A stretch of DNA of 7,845 nucleotides, from assembly GCA_023389455.1 (NCBI GenBank), contig JAEWEJ010000254.1, forward strand, positions 1 through 7,845, given 5' to 3'. The first letter of the stretch is position 1; each line of letters begins with the position of its first letter. The notes below the pieces were generated by a model. It saw only the letters and a program-made list of their open reading frames with translations, ran no database searches and was not told where the DNA came from. Source of the stretch: Actinomycetes bacterium (GTDB lineage Bacteria > Actinomycetota > Actinomycetes > Actinomycetales > Cellulomonadaceae). The translations under genes were made by a program, and so were the position numbers. Shown one piece after another: positions 1-7,475 of this stretch.

Positions 1-3000
1 CTGCTGGGTCTCGGCCAGCCCGATCTCCCACGGCGTGCCCGCGTGCTTGAGCGACGTCAGCGGGCTCGCGCCCGTGCCGCCGTCGTGGCCCGAGATGAGC
101 ACGACGTCGGAGTGCGCCTTGGCGACACCCGCGGCGACCGTCCCCACACCGAACTCGCTGACGAGCTTGGTGTGGATGCGCGCCGACGGGTTGGCGTTCT
201 TGGCGTCGTGGATGAGCTGCGCGAGGTCCTCGATCGAGTAGATGTCGTGGTGCGGCGGCGGCGAGATGAGGCCGACGCCCGGCGTCGAGTGCCGGGTCCT
301 GGCGACCCACGGGTACACCTTGTGCCCGGGCAGCTGCCCGCCCTCGCCGGGCTTGGCGCCCTGCGCGAGCTTGATCTGGATGTCGTCGGCGTTCGTCAGG
401 TACTCGCTGGTGACGCCGAAGCGGCCCGACGCGATCTGCTTGATCGCCGAGCGGCGGCGCGGGTCGTGCAGCCGCTCGGGGTCCTCGCCGCCCTCACCGG
501 TGTTCGACTTCGCACCGATCTGGTTCATCGCGATCGCGAGGGTCTCGTGTGCCTCGGCGGAGATCGACCCGTACGACATCGCACCGGTGTTGAACCGCTT
601 GACGATCTCGCTGACCGGCTCGACCTCGTCGATCGGGACCGGCGGGCGCACGCCCTCCTTGAACCGCAGGAGCCCGCGCAGCGTCATCAGCCGCTCGGCC
701 TGCGAGTCCACCCGGGAGGTGTACTCGCGGAACACGTCCATCTGTCGCGTGCGGGTCGAGTGCTGCAGCCGGAAGACCGTCTCGGGGTCGAACAGGTGCT
801 CCTCGCCGCCCCGGCGCCACTGGTACTCGCCGCCCACCGCGAGGCGCTGGTGCGGCTGACGGTTGCCGCTCGCCGGGTACGCGTCGGCGTGGCGCGCCGC
901 CACCTCGGCGGCGATCACGTCGAGCCCGATGCCGCCGAGGCGGCTGGTCGTGCCCGTGAAGTACCGGTCGACGAGCGCGTTCGACAACCCGATGGCCTCG
1001 AAGACCTGCGCGCCGCGGTACGACGCGATCGTCGAGATGCCCATCTTCGACATGACCTTCAGGACGCCCTTGCCGAGCGCCTTGATGAGGTTCGCGACCG
1101 CCTTGTCGGGCGTGACGCCCGGCAGGTACCCGCCGCGCGCCAGGTCCTCGACGCTCTCCATCGCCAGGTACGGGTTCACCGCGGCGGCGCCGAACCCGAT
1201 GAGCAGCGCGACGTGGTGCACCTCGCGCACGTCGCCGGCCTCGACGACGAGCGAGATCTGCGTCCGGGTGTGCCGGCGCAGCGTGTGGTGGTGCACCGCG
1301 GAGAGCAGCAGCAGCGACGGGATCGGGGCCAGGTCGGCGTCGGAGTTCCGGTCGGACAGCACGAGGAAGCTCACACCGTCGGCGACCGCACGGTCGACCT
1401 CCGCGAAGATCTCCTCGAGTCGCTGCTCGAGCGCCGCCCCGCCGCCGTCGACCTTGTACAGGCCGCGGATCGTCGTCGCCCGGAAGCCGAGATTCGGCTG
1501 CTTGGCCACGTGCACGATCTTGGCGAGCTGGTCGTTGTCGATGACCGGGAAGGGCAGCATGATCTTGCGCGCGTGCTCGGGCCCGTCGACCAGCAGGTTC
1601 GGCTCCGGCCCGATCGCCCCGCCGATCGAGGTCACCAGCTCCTCGCGGATGGCGTCCAGCGGCGGGTTGGTGACCTGCGCGAACATCTGGGTGAAGTAGT
1701 CGAAGAGCAGACGCGGCCGCTTCGAGAGCACCGCGACCGGCGTGTCCGAGCCCATGGCACCCAGCGGCTCGGCACCGGCGGCGGCCATCGGCGCCAGGAG
1801 GATCTTCAGCTCCTCCTCCGTGTAGCCGAACGCCCGCTGCCGTCGCCGCACGGACGCCGCGGAGTGCGCGACGTGCTCACGGTCCGGCAGCTGCGACAGG
1901 TGGACGGCGTTCTCCTGCACCCACTGGGCGTAGGGCCGCTGCGCCGCCAGCTGGGCCATGACCTCGACGTCGGCGACGATCCGGCCCTGGCCGGTGTCGA
2001 CCAGGAAGAACAGACCGGGCTCCAGGCGCCCCTTGGCGACGATGGACGCCGGGTCGATGTCCAGCACGCCGGCCTCGGACGCGCAGACGACCAGACCGTC
2101 CTCGGTCACCCAGTACCGGCCCGGGCGCAGGCCGTTGCGGTCCTGCACCGCACCGATGAGGGTGCCGTCGGTGAAGGTCATCGCGGCCGGCCCGTCCCAC
2201 GGCTCCATGAGCGTGGAGTGGTACTCGAAGAACGCACGCGTGGCGGGATCCATCTGCGCGTGGTTCTCCCACGGCTCGGGGATCATCATCATGACCGCGT
2301 GCGGCAGCGACCGACCCGACAGGTGCAGCAGCTCGAGGACCTCGTCGAAGCTGCCGGAGTCCGACCCGCCCGGCGTGCAGACCGGCAACAGCGGCTCCAG
2401 GTCGCCCAGCAGGTCGGACTGCAGCATGCCCTCGCGCGCCGCCATCCAGTTGCGGTTGCCGCGCACCGTGTTGATCTCGCCGTTGTGGGCGATCATCCGG
2501 AACGGCTGCGCCAGCGGCCACGAGGGGAACGTGTTGGTGGAGAAGCGCGAGTGGACCAGCGCGATCTCCGAGGCGTACCGCGGGTCGGACAGGTCCGCGA
2601 AGAAGGGCTCCAGCTGCCCGGTGGTCAGCATGCCCTTGTACGTGATCGTCCGCGCGGACAGCGAGGCGAAGTACACGCCGTGCTCACGCTCGGCGCGCTT
2701 GCGCAGCCGGTACGCCCGGCGGTCCAGCGCGATCCCCGAGAGCTCGCGCGACGGGTCGGCGACGACGAGCTGGCGGAACACCGGCATCGACGCGCGGGCC
2801 GTGGGCCCGACGAGGTCGGCCGTCACGACGACGTCGCGCCAGGCCAGGACCTCGAGCTTCTCCTCCGCGGCCACGGCCTCGACGGCGGCCACCGCGTGGG
2901 CGCGCTCCGCGTCGTCGACCGGCAGGAACGCCATGCCGATCGCGTAGTACCCGGCGGCGGGCAGCTCCGCGTCGACGACGTCCCGCAGGAAGGCGTCCGG

Positions 3001-3234
3001 GATCTGGGTGAGGATGCCGGCGCCGTCGCCGCTGTCCTCCTCAGCGCCCACCGCACCGCGGTGGTCCAGGTTGAGCAGCGCCGTCAGGCCGGCGTCGACG
3101 ATGTCACGACCGGGCGTGCCCCGCAGCGTCGCGACGAACGCGAAACCGCACGCGTCGTGCTCGGCGGCAGGGTCGTAGAGGGCGTGCCGGGATGGCGCCA
3201 CGGCGGCGCCGGAACTCACGGGCGACGTCGACAT
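1..3234 (-). CDS. gltB: Glutamate synthase large (alpha) subunit, N-terminal 1078 residues, cut by window edge
   Basis: GltB, with the small subunit GltD, converts glutamine plus 2-oxoglutarate to two glutamates in the cytoplasm. One uninterrupted frame runs to the left edge. The ATG start has GAGGA 8 bases upstream. A short propeptide of 28 residues precedes Cys29 (DACGFAF), the expected N-terminal nucleophile of a class II glutamine amidotransferase domain (about residues 29-440). In that domain HSRFSTNTFPSW is at 228-239, AHNGEINT at 249-256 and GGSDSGSFDE around 292. A central domain follows (about 490-770, with NPPLDAIREE near 521). The FMN/2-oxoglutarate synthase domain follows, with KRFNTGAMSYGSIS from 879, GAKPGEGGQLPG at 959-970, PPPHHDIYSIEDL near 993 and GHDGGTGASPLTS near 1050. 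The family is about 1500 residues, so roughly a third is missing. That part should include the 3Fe-4S cysteines and the C-terminal beta-helix. The break is only the window edge, not a mutation. gltD would be expected next. Confidence 0.97.
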   Translation of the reverse strand, partial: MSTSPVSSGAAVAPSRHALYDPAAEHDACGFAFVATLRGTPGRDIVDAGLTALLNLDHRGAVGAEEDSGDGAGILTQIPDAFLRDVVDAELPAAGYYAIGMAFLPVDDAERAHAVAAVEAVAAEEKLEVLAWRDVVVTADLVGPTARASMPVFRQLVVADPSRELSGIALDRRAYRLRKRAEREHGVYFASLSARTITYKGMLTTGQLEPFFADLSDPRYASEIALVHSRFSTNTFPSWPLAQPFRMIAHNGEINTVRGNRNWMAAREGMLQSDLLGDLEPLLPVCTPGGSDSGSFDEVLELLHLSGRSLPHAVMMMIPEPWENHAQMDPATRAFFEYHSTLMEPWDGPAAMTFTDGTLIGAVQDRNGLRPGRYWVTEDGLVVCASEAGVLDIDPASIVAKGRLEPGLFFLVDTGQGRIVADVEVMAQLAAQRPYAQWVQENAVHLSQLPDREHVAHSAASVRRRQRAFGYTEEELKILLAPMAAAGAEPLGAMGSDTPVAVLSKRPRLLFDYFTQMFAQVTNPPLDAIREELVTSIGGAIGPEPNLLVDGPEHARKIMLPFPVIDNDQLAKIVHVAKQPNLGFRATTIRGLYKVDGGGAALEQRLEEIFAEVDRAVADGVSFLVLSDRNSDADLAPIPSLLLLSAVHHHTLRRHTRTQISLVVEAGDVREVHHVALLIGFGAAAVNPYLAMESVEDLARGGYLPGVTPDKAVANLIKALGKGVLKVMSKMGISTIASYRGAQVFEAIGLSNALVDRYFTGTTSRLGGIGLDVIAAEVAARHADAYPASGNRQPHQRLAVGGEYQWRRGGEEHLFDPETVFRLQHSTRTRQMDVFREYTSRVDSQAERLMTLRGLLRFKEGVRPPVPIDEVEPVSEIVKRFNTGAMSYGSISAEAHETLAIAMNQIGAKSNTGEGGEDPERLHDPRRRSAIKQIASGRFGVTSEYLTNADDIQIKLAQGAKPGEGGQLPGHKVYPWVARTRHSTPGVGLISPPPHHDIYSIEDLAQLIHDAKNANPSARIHTKLVSEFGVGTVAAGVAKAHSDVVLISGHDGGTGASPLTSLKHAGTPWEIGLAETQQ

Positions 3235-3242
3235 CAGCACCG

Positions 3243-3247
3243 TCCTC
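3243..3247 (-). promoter_or_regulatory. gltB ribosome binding site
   Basis: GAGGA on the minus strand, 8 bases before the ATG at 3234. It decides the start: the in-frame GTG two codons upstream (3240) would sit only 2 bases from this site, which is too close. Confidence 0.7.
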
Positions 3248-3251
3248 ACAG

Positions 3252-3270
3252 TCCCCGGACGAGCCGGGGA
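3252..3270 (-). other. Perfect 7-bp hairpin in the gltB leader
   Basis: The arms TCCCCGG and CCGGGGA are perfectly complementary around a 5-base loop (CTCGT on the minus strand). The structure ends only a few bases before the gltB ribosome binding site. No T-run follows, so it does not look like an intrinsic terminator of the lgt transcript. It could affect gltB translation or mRNA stability, but that is inference. Confidence 0.5.
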
Positions 3271-3325
3271 GTCGCACGAACAAGGGGGGTACCGGGACGC
3301 CGTCGGCCCGTGCAGCAGTGAGGCG

Positions 3326-3331
3326 ACGATA
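3326..3331 (-). promoter_or_regulatory. Weak candidate -10 element upstream of gltB
   Basis: TATCGT on the minus strand fits the actinobacterial TAnnnT -10 pattern and lies about 90 bases before the gltB start. I see no good -35 hexamer at 16-18 bases, so this is tentative. The 157-base gap after lgt, compared with the overlaps inside the trp cassette, is the main reason to expect a separate gltB promoter. No GlnR-like operator was recognised by eye. Confidence 0.25.
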
Positions 3332-3391
3332 CCGCCCGCCCGTACGTCGGGCTGACCGCGTCGGACGACATCGCGTCCGCCGCGCCCGTTG

Positions 3392-4270
3392 TCACCGGGT
3401 GCCGTGGGGGATGTCCGCCTCGTCGTCCTGCGTCAGGAGGGGTGTCAGCAGGAGGGTCGTGTCGCGTCCAGGATGCCGACGCCCGACCACCACGAACGCT
3501 ACCAGCGCGCCGAGGCCCACCACGATCGACGTCCAGACGTTGAGTCGCAGACCCAGCACCGTCTCGGCCGGGTCGATGCGCAGCAGCTCGATCCAGAGGC
3601 GTCCTGCGGTGTAGAGCACCACATACAGCCAGAAGACCCGCCCGTGGCCGAGGCGCAGCCTGCGGTCCAGGTAGACGAGCAGGGCCGCCGCGGCGACATT
3701 CCAGAGCAGCTCGTACAGGAACGTCGGGTGGAACAGGGTGCCGTGGTCGTACCCGGCCGGCAGGTGCGCGTCGTCGATGCGCAGGCCCCACGGCAGCGTC
3801 GTCGGGCCGCCGAACAGCTCCTGGTTGAACCAGTTGCCGAGGCGTCCGATGCCCTGCGCGACCAGGAGGCCGGGCGCGAGCGCGTCCGCGAAGGGTGCGA
3901 GCCGCACACCGTGGCGGCGGCAGCCGATCCAGGCGCCGACCGCACCGAACGCGACGGCGCCCCAGATCCCGAGCCCGCCCTCCCAGATCGCGAACGCCTT
4001 CCACGGGTCGCCGTCCGGGCCGAAGTACGCGTCGGGCGAGCTGATGACGTGGTAGATCCGCCCGCCGACGATCCCGAACGGGACCGCCCAGTACACGATG
4101 TCCAGGACCGTGTCGGGATCGCCGCCGCGTGCCTTCCAGCGACGCTGCGTCATGACCGTCGCCACGACGATGCCCAGCAGGATCGCGATGGCGTAGGCGC
4201 GCAGCGGGAACGGTCCCAGGTGCCACACGCTCTGCGAGGGGCTCGGGATCGCCAGCGGCACCAAGGTCAT
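3392..4270 (-). CDS. lgt: Prolipoprotein diacylglyceryl transferase
   Basis: Lgt transfers diacylglycerol from phosphatidylglycerol to the lipobox cysteine of prolipoproteins, the first step of lipoprotein maturation in the cytoplasmic membrane. The protein is 292 residues, a normal length, with about seven hydrophobic segments. The Lgt signature GRLGNWFNQELFGG spans 142-155. Several residues fall at the same numbers as key E. coli residues: Tyr26, Arg143, Asn146, Glu151 and Gly154. A late GRLWIE motif (Arg224, Glu228) matches the E. coli Arg239/Glu243 pair. The position of E. coli His103 is Trp103 here (EGGLGIWGA). The tail after residue 263 is hydrophilic and acidic near its end. The ATG overlaps the trpA stop as ATGA, and no strong Shine-Dalgarno is visible, so translation is probably coupled to trpA. 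The trpA-lgt linkage is common in actinobacteria. Confidence 0.96.
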   Translation of the reverse strand: MTLVPLAIPSPSQSVWHLGPFPLRAYAIAILLGIVVATVMTQRRWKARGGDPDTVLDIVYWAVPFGIVGGRIYHVISSPDAYFGPDGDPWKAFAIWEGGLGIWGAVAFGAVGAWIGCRRHGVRLAPFADALAPGLLVAQGIGRLGNWFNQELFGGPTTLPWGLRIDDAHLPAGYDHGTLFHPTFLYELLWNVAAAALLVYLDRRLRLGHGRVFWLYVVLYTAGRLWIELLRIDPAETVLGLRLNVWTSIVVGLGALVAFVVVGRRHPGRDTTLLLTPLLTQDDEADIPHGTR

Positions 4271-5103
4271 CGAGGCGCCCGGTGCGCTGAGCGCACCCCG
4301 CCGGCGAGACCGTCGACGACGGATGCCAGGGCGTCCAGGCCCGTCGCCTCGTCCGGCGCGTCGAGCAGCGCCCGCACGAGCGCGGAGCCGACGATGACGC
4401 CGTCCGCGTAGCCCGCGACCTGTGCGGCCTGCTCGGGGCGTGAGACACCCAGGCCCACGCAGACCCGTCGGGCGCCCGCGGCACGGGTGTCGGCCACGAG
4501 CTGCTCGGCGCGCTCGCCGACCGTCGCACGCTCGCCCGTCACGCCCATGGTGGACGCGGCGTACACGAACCCGCGGCTCGCGGCCACGGTCGAGGCGAGC
4601 CGCTCCGGCGTCGAGCTGGGGGCCACGAGGAACACGCGGTCCAGACCGTGCTCGTCGGCGGCGGCGATCCAGTCCGCCCCCTCGTCCGGGATGAGGTCCG
4701 GCGTGATGAGTCCCGCGCCACCGGCGGCGGCGAGGTCCCGGGCGTACGCATCGACGCCGTACCGCAGCACGAGGTTCCAGTACGTCATCACGAGCACCGG
4801 GGCGCCCGTGGACGCGACCTCCTCGACGACCCGCAGCGTGTCGCTCACGCGGGTGCCGTTGGCCAGGGCCCGGTTCGCCGCGGCCTGGATCACCGGGCCG
4901 TCCATGACGGGGTCGGTGTAGGGCATGCCCAGCTCGACGACGTCGACGCCGGCATCCACCATCGTGCGCGCGGCGCGCGCCGAGCCGGGGACCGAGGGGA
5001 AGCCGACGGGCAGGTAGCCGATCAGCGCGGCGCGGGGCGGCTCCCCTGCGGCCAGCTCGTCGAGACGTGCCCCGGTGGCGGACCGGACGTCCGTCGTGCT
5101 CAC
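4267..5103 (-). CDS. trpA: Tryptophan synthase alpha subunit
   Basis: TrpA cleaves indole-3-glycerol phosphate to indole and glyceraldehyde-3-phosphate and passes indole through the tunnel to TrpB in the alpha2beta2 complex. The 278-residue protein is a single TIM barrel of usual length. It opens with GYLPVGFPS (29-37), the actinobacterial form of the first strand. ELGMPYTDPVMDGP (57-70) carries the catalytic pair Glu57 and Asp68, equivalent to E. coli Glu49 and Asp60. YAASTMGVTG (181-190) is the conserved loop after strand 6, and VIVGSALV (236-243) is the phosphate-binding strand. The GTG start at 5103 overlaps the trpB stop by 4 bases (GTGA). A strong GAGGGGGAG site lies 5 bases upstream, inside the end of trpB, so this gene can recruit ribosomes itself as well as being coupled. 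The 3' end overlaps lgt by 4 bases. Confidence 0.97.
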   Translation of the reverse strand: MSTTDVRSATGARLDELAAGEPPRAALIGYLPVGFPSVPGSARAARTMVDAGVDVVELGMPYTDPVMDGPVIQAAANRALANGTRVSDTLRVVEEVASTGAPVLVMTYWNLVLRYGVDAYARDLAAAGGAGLITPDLIPDEGADWIAAADEHGLDRVFLVAPSSTPERLASTVAASRGFVYAASTMGVTGERATVGERAEQLVADTRAAGARRVCVGLGVSRPEQAAQVAGYADGVIVGSALVRALLDAPDEATGLDALASVVDGLAGGVRSAHRAPR

Positions 5104-6416
5104 AGCTGCTCCCCCTCGTCGGCCTTGACCACGGGCTCGGGCTCGATCAGCCCGAACCAGGCCGCGGCGGTGGCCACGTCCTTGTCCCCCCGGCCCGAGA
5201 GGTTCACCAGGATCACCGGCGGACGACCGTCCGTCGACCAGCCCGCGGCCTCACGGCCGAGCTGCATGGCACCGGCGAGGGCGTGCGCCGACTCGATGGC
5301 CGGGATGATGCCCTCGGTGCGGCACAGCAGGCGGAACGCCTCCATCGCCTCGTCGTCCGTCACGGGGCGGTACTGGGCGCGGCCCGTGTCGTGCAGCCAC
5401 GCGTGCTCCGGCCCCACGCTGGGGTAGTCCAGCCCCGCCGAGACCGAGTGGCTCGGCAGGGTCTGGCCGTCCTCGTCCTGCAGCAGGTAGCTGCGCGCGC
5501 CGTGCAGCACACCCGGCGCCCCGCCCGAGAACCGCGCGGAGTGGCGGCCGGACGAGATGCCCGCACCCCCGGCCTCGAACCCGAACAGCCGGACCTGCGG
5601 CTCGTCGAGGAAGGCGTTGAAGATGCCCATGGCGTTGGAGCCGCCGCCGACGCACGCGACCACGGCGTCCGGCAGCGCCCCCGTCTCCTCGAGGAGCTGC
5701 GCGCGCGCCTCCTCGCCGATGATCTTGTGGAAGTCGCGGACCATCTCGGGGAACGGGTGCGGCCCCGTCACGGTGCCCAGCAGGTAGTGCGTCGTCTCGA
5801 CGTTGGCGACCCAGTCCCGCAGAGCCTCGTTGATCGCGTCCTTCAGCGTCCGCGACCCGATCGTCACGGGCACCACGGTCGCGCCGAGCAGCTCCATGCG
5901 CGCGACGTTGAGCGCCTGGCGCTGCGTGTCCTCCTCGCCCATGTACACCGTGCACTCGAGGTCGAGCAGCGCGGCGGCGGTCGCCGTGGCCACACCGTGC
6001 TGACCGGCGCCGGTCTCCGCGATCACGCGGCGCTTGCCCATGCGCTTGACCAGCAGGGCCTGGCCCAGCACGTTGTTGATCTTGTGCGACCCGGTGTGGT
6101 TGAGGTCCTCACGCTTGAGGAAGACCCGGACGCCCTCCCCCACGTGGCGGGCGAACCGCGGCACCTCCGTCAGCGGGCTCGGACGACCCGTGTACGTGCG
6201 GTGCAGCCGCCCCAGCTCGTCGGAGAACGCCGGGTCGGCCAGCGCCTTGTGGTAGGCGGTCTCCAGCTCGTCCAGGGCCGCGATCAGCGCCTCCGGCACG
6301 AAGCGGCCCCCGAAGTCCCCGAAGTACGGGCCCTCGTGCGTCGCGAGCGGACCGCCGCCGAGCAGGACGTCCCGCATGCTCGGTCGTGCGCCGTCGCGCC
6401 CGGTCGACGTGCTCAC
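5100..6416 (-). CDS. trpB: Tryptophan synthase beta subunit
   Basis: TrpB is the PLP enzyme that condenses indole with L-serine to give L-tryptophan. From the GTG at 6416 it has 438 residues. The PLP lysine is Lys112 in HTGSHKINN (107-115). AETGAGQHG (133-141) contains Glu134, equivalent to E. coli Glu109. The PLP phosphate loop is GGGSNA (258-263), and LLGTVTGPHPFP follows the COMM-domain region. LSGRGDKD near the C-terminus is also typical. This is the standard TrpB1 type that pairs with TrpA. The frame stays open upstream well into trpC, so the start is a choice. The GTG overlapping the trpC stop (GTGA) matches the other junctions. The alternative is the ATG at 6377 or so (MRDVLLGGG), which would remove 13 residues. 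Neither has a strong Shine-Dalgarno, which favours coupled translation from trpC. Confidence 0.97.
   Translation of the reverse strand: MSTSTGRDGARPSMRDVLLGGGPLATHEGPYFGDFGGRFVPEALIAALDELETAYHKALADPAFSDELGRLHRTYTGRPSPLTEVPRFARHVGEGVRVFLKREDLNHTGSHKINNVLGQALLVKRMGKRRVIAETGAGQHGVATATAAALLDLECTVYMGEEDTQRQALNVARMELLGATVVPVTIGSRTLKDAINEALRDWVANVETTHYLLGTVTGPHPFPEMVRDFHKIIGEEARAQLLEETGALPDAVVACVGGGSNAMGIFNAFLDEPQVRLFGFEAGGAGISSGRHSARFSGGAPGVLHGARSYLLQDEDGQTLPSHSVSAGLDYPSVGPEHAWLHDTGRAQYRPVTDDEAMEAFRLLCRTEGIIPAIESAHALAGAMQLGREAAGWSTDGRPPVILVNLSGRGDKDVATAAAWFGLIEPEPVVKADEGEQL
5109..5117 (-). promoter_or_regulatory. trpA ribosome binding site
   Basis: GAGGGGGAG on the minus strand, 5 bases before the trpA GTG and inside the last codons of trpB (encoding the DEGEQL tail). 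It is the strongest Shine-Dalgarno in the cassette and supports the GTG start at 5103. Confidence 0.65.
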
Positions 6417-7225
6417 TGCCGCACCGCCCGCAGCGCGGGGTGCGCGCCCGCGGCGACCAGGTCGGCCACCGACTGGCGCGGCGCGTCGTCGGTCACGAGC
6501 GCCTCGCCCACCAGGACGGCGTCGGCGCCCGCACGGGCGTAGTCCATGACGTCGTGCGGACCGCGCACGCCGGACTCCGCGATCTTCACGACGTCCGACG
6601 GGATCGCCGGGGCGACACGGGAGAAGGTCGTCCGGTCCACCTCCAGCGAGCGCAGGTCGCGGGCGTTGACGCCGATGACCCGGGCGCCGGCGTCGACCGC
6701 GCGGGCGACCTCCTCGGTGTCGTGCACCTCGACCAGCGCGGTCATGCCCAGGGAGTGGACCCGCTCGACCAGCGACTCGAGCACGGTCTGCTCGAGCGCG
6801 GCCACGATCAGCAGCACGAGGTCGGCGCCGTGCGCCCGCGCCTCCCATACCTGGTAGGGGGACACCACGAAGTCCTTGCGGAGCACCGGCACGTCGACGC
6901 GCGCGCGCACGGCGTCCAGGTCGTCCAACGAGCCGTTGAACCGCCGCTGCTCGGTGAGCACCGAGATCGCGACGGCGCCGCCCTTCTCGTACTCGGCGGC
7001 CAGCGCCGCCGGGTCGGAGATCGCGGCGAGCGCGCCCTTGCTGGGGCTCGACCGCTTGACCTCGGCGATCACGGTGACGGCGTCCGGCACCTTCAACCTC
7101 GCGACGCACTGCAGCGCCGACTCGCGGCGCGCAGCCTGCTCCTTGAGCTCGCTCAGGGGCGTTGCGGCCTGGCGTGCGGCGAGGTCGACCCTGACCCCCG
7201 CGACGATGTCGTCCAGCACGGTCAT
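6413..7225 (-). CDS. trpC: Indole-3-glycerol phosphate synthase
   Basis: TrpC closes the ring of carboxyphenylamino-deoxyribulose phosphate to give indole-3-glycerol phosphate, with loss of CO2 and water. The protein has 270 residues, the length of a single-domain enzyme, so it is not a trpC-trpF fusion. AEVKRSSPSKG (54-64) carries Glu55 and Lys57, RKDF (116-119) carries the catalytic Lys117, LVEVHD (164-169) has Glu166, GVNARDL (185-191) has Asn187, and AESGV (216-220) has Ser218. These keep the spacing of the known active-site residues of the family (E51, K53, K110, E159, N180 and S211 in the Sulfolobus enzyme). LVGEALV near residue 240 is the phosphate-binding strand. The ATG start has GAGGGG 11 bases upstream, a little far but usable. 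It is the first gene of the overlapping cassette, preceded by a candidate promoter, and its stop overlaps the trpB GTG. Confidence 0.97.
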   Translation of the reverse strand: MTVLDDIVAGVRVDLAARQAATPLSELKEQAARRESALQCVARLKVPDAVTVIAEVKRSSPSKGALAAISDPAALAAEYEKGGAVAISVLTEQRRFNGSLDDLDAVRARVDVPVLRKDFVVSPYQVWEARAHGADLVLLIVAALEQTVLESLVERVHSLGMTALVEVHDTEEVARAVDAGARVIGVNARDLRSLEVDRTTFSRVAPAIPSDVVKIAESGVRGPHDVMDYARAGADAVLVGEALVTDDAPRQSVADLVAAGAHPALRAVRQ

Positions 7226-7236
7226 CGACCGATCAT

Positions 7237-7242
7237 CCCCTC
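7237..7242 (-). promoter_or_regulatory. trpC ribosome binding site
   Basis: GAGGGG on the minus strand, 11 bases before the trpC ATG. The spacing is long, but no better site is nearer. Confidence 0.5.
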
Positions 7243-7299
7243 TGCCCCGGTTGGTGCGGCAGGCACCGGTCCACTGCCATGGGCACCCGCCGACGAGCC

Positions 7300-7327
7300 A
7301 TCGTAGACGCGACGCGCACCGGGTCGA
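7300..7327 (-). promoter_or_regulatory. Candidate sigma-70-like promoter for the trpC-trpB-trpA-lgt cassette
   Basis: On the minus strand, TCGACC (7322-7327) and TACGAT (7300-7305) are separated by 16 bases. They resemble the TTGACN and TAnnnT elements of actinobacterial housekeeping promoters. Transcription would begin near 7293, leaving a leader of roughly 70 bases before trpC. It lies in the only sizeable gap upstream of the cassette (7226-7475). The leader has no open frame with tryptophan codons and no evident terminator/antiterminator pair, so classical trp attenuation is not supported here. The match is by eye and could be chance in GC-rich DNA. Confidence 0.45.
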
Positions 7328-7475
7328 TCCACCGCCCGAGGCGTGGGACCGGCCCGGACGCCGTCCCCATGGCCCGGCGCCTGGTCACGGGCCTGGTCCG
7401 GCGCGTGGTGCGCCACGTGGTCCACCTGCCGGGGCACGACCGACCGGCCAGGAGCCGGGCGCGGCGGACGCGGCC

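Larger units (their letters stand above)
7226..7475. other. Intergenic region between the DUF4190 gene and trpC
   Basis: 250 bases without a convincing gene. It holds the candidate trpC promoter and ribosome binding site listed separately. A short imperfect inverted repeat at 7402-7419 (stem about 5 bp plus partial extension) lies downstream of the DUF4190 stop. It has no following T-run, so I do not call it a terminator. Confidence 0.6.

Noticed and set aside
43..3321. Very long plus-strand open frame (1092 codons) opposite gltB
   Set aside because: It is antisense to a certain gltB with all its family motifs. Its product is an Arg/Val/Asp/His-rich mix with no recognisable domain, as expected when a GC-rich gene with strong third-position bias keeps the opposite strand free of stops. 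It also runs past the gltB start without a ribosome site of its own.
3246..4529. Minus-strand frame of 427 codons covering lgt and part of trpA
   Set aside because: It reads lgt out of frame. The Lgt signature and catalytic residues are all in the 3392-4270 frame.
5067..6542. Plus-strand open frame of 491 codons opposite trpB
   Set aside because: Antisense shadow of trpB and the ends of trpA and trpC, with the same low-complexity Arg/Val/His-rich composition and no motif.
6417..7109. Open extension of the trpB frame upstream through trpC, as if a longer fused protein
   Set aside because: The upstream part is an Arg/Gly/Ala-rich translation of trpC in the wrong frame. Real TrpB homology begins just after the GTG at 6416.
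7238..7301. Short frame MARRRVPMAVDRC... as a trp leader peptide
   Set aside because: Its ATG overlaps the candidate -10 element, so it would not be transcribed from that promoter. It also contains no tryptophan codon.
7402..7419. Inverted repeat after the DUF4190 stop as an intrinsic terminator
   Set aside because: The stem is short with a mismatch on the minus-strand RNA, and no U-tract follows. GC-rich DNA gives many such stems by chance.
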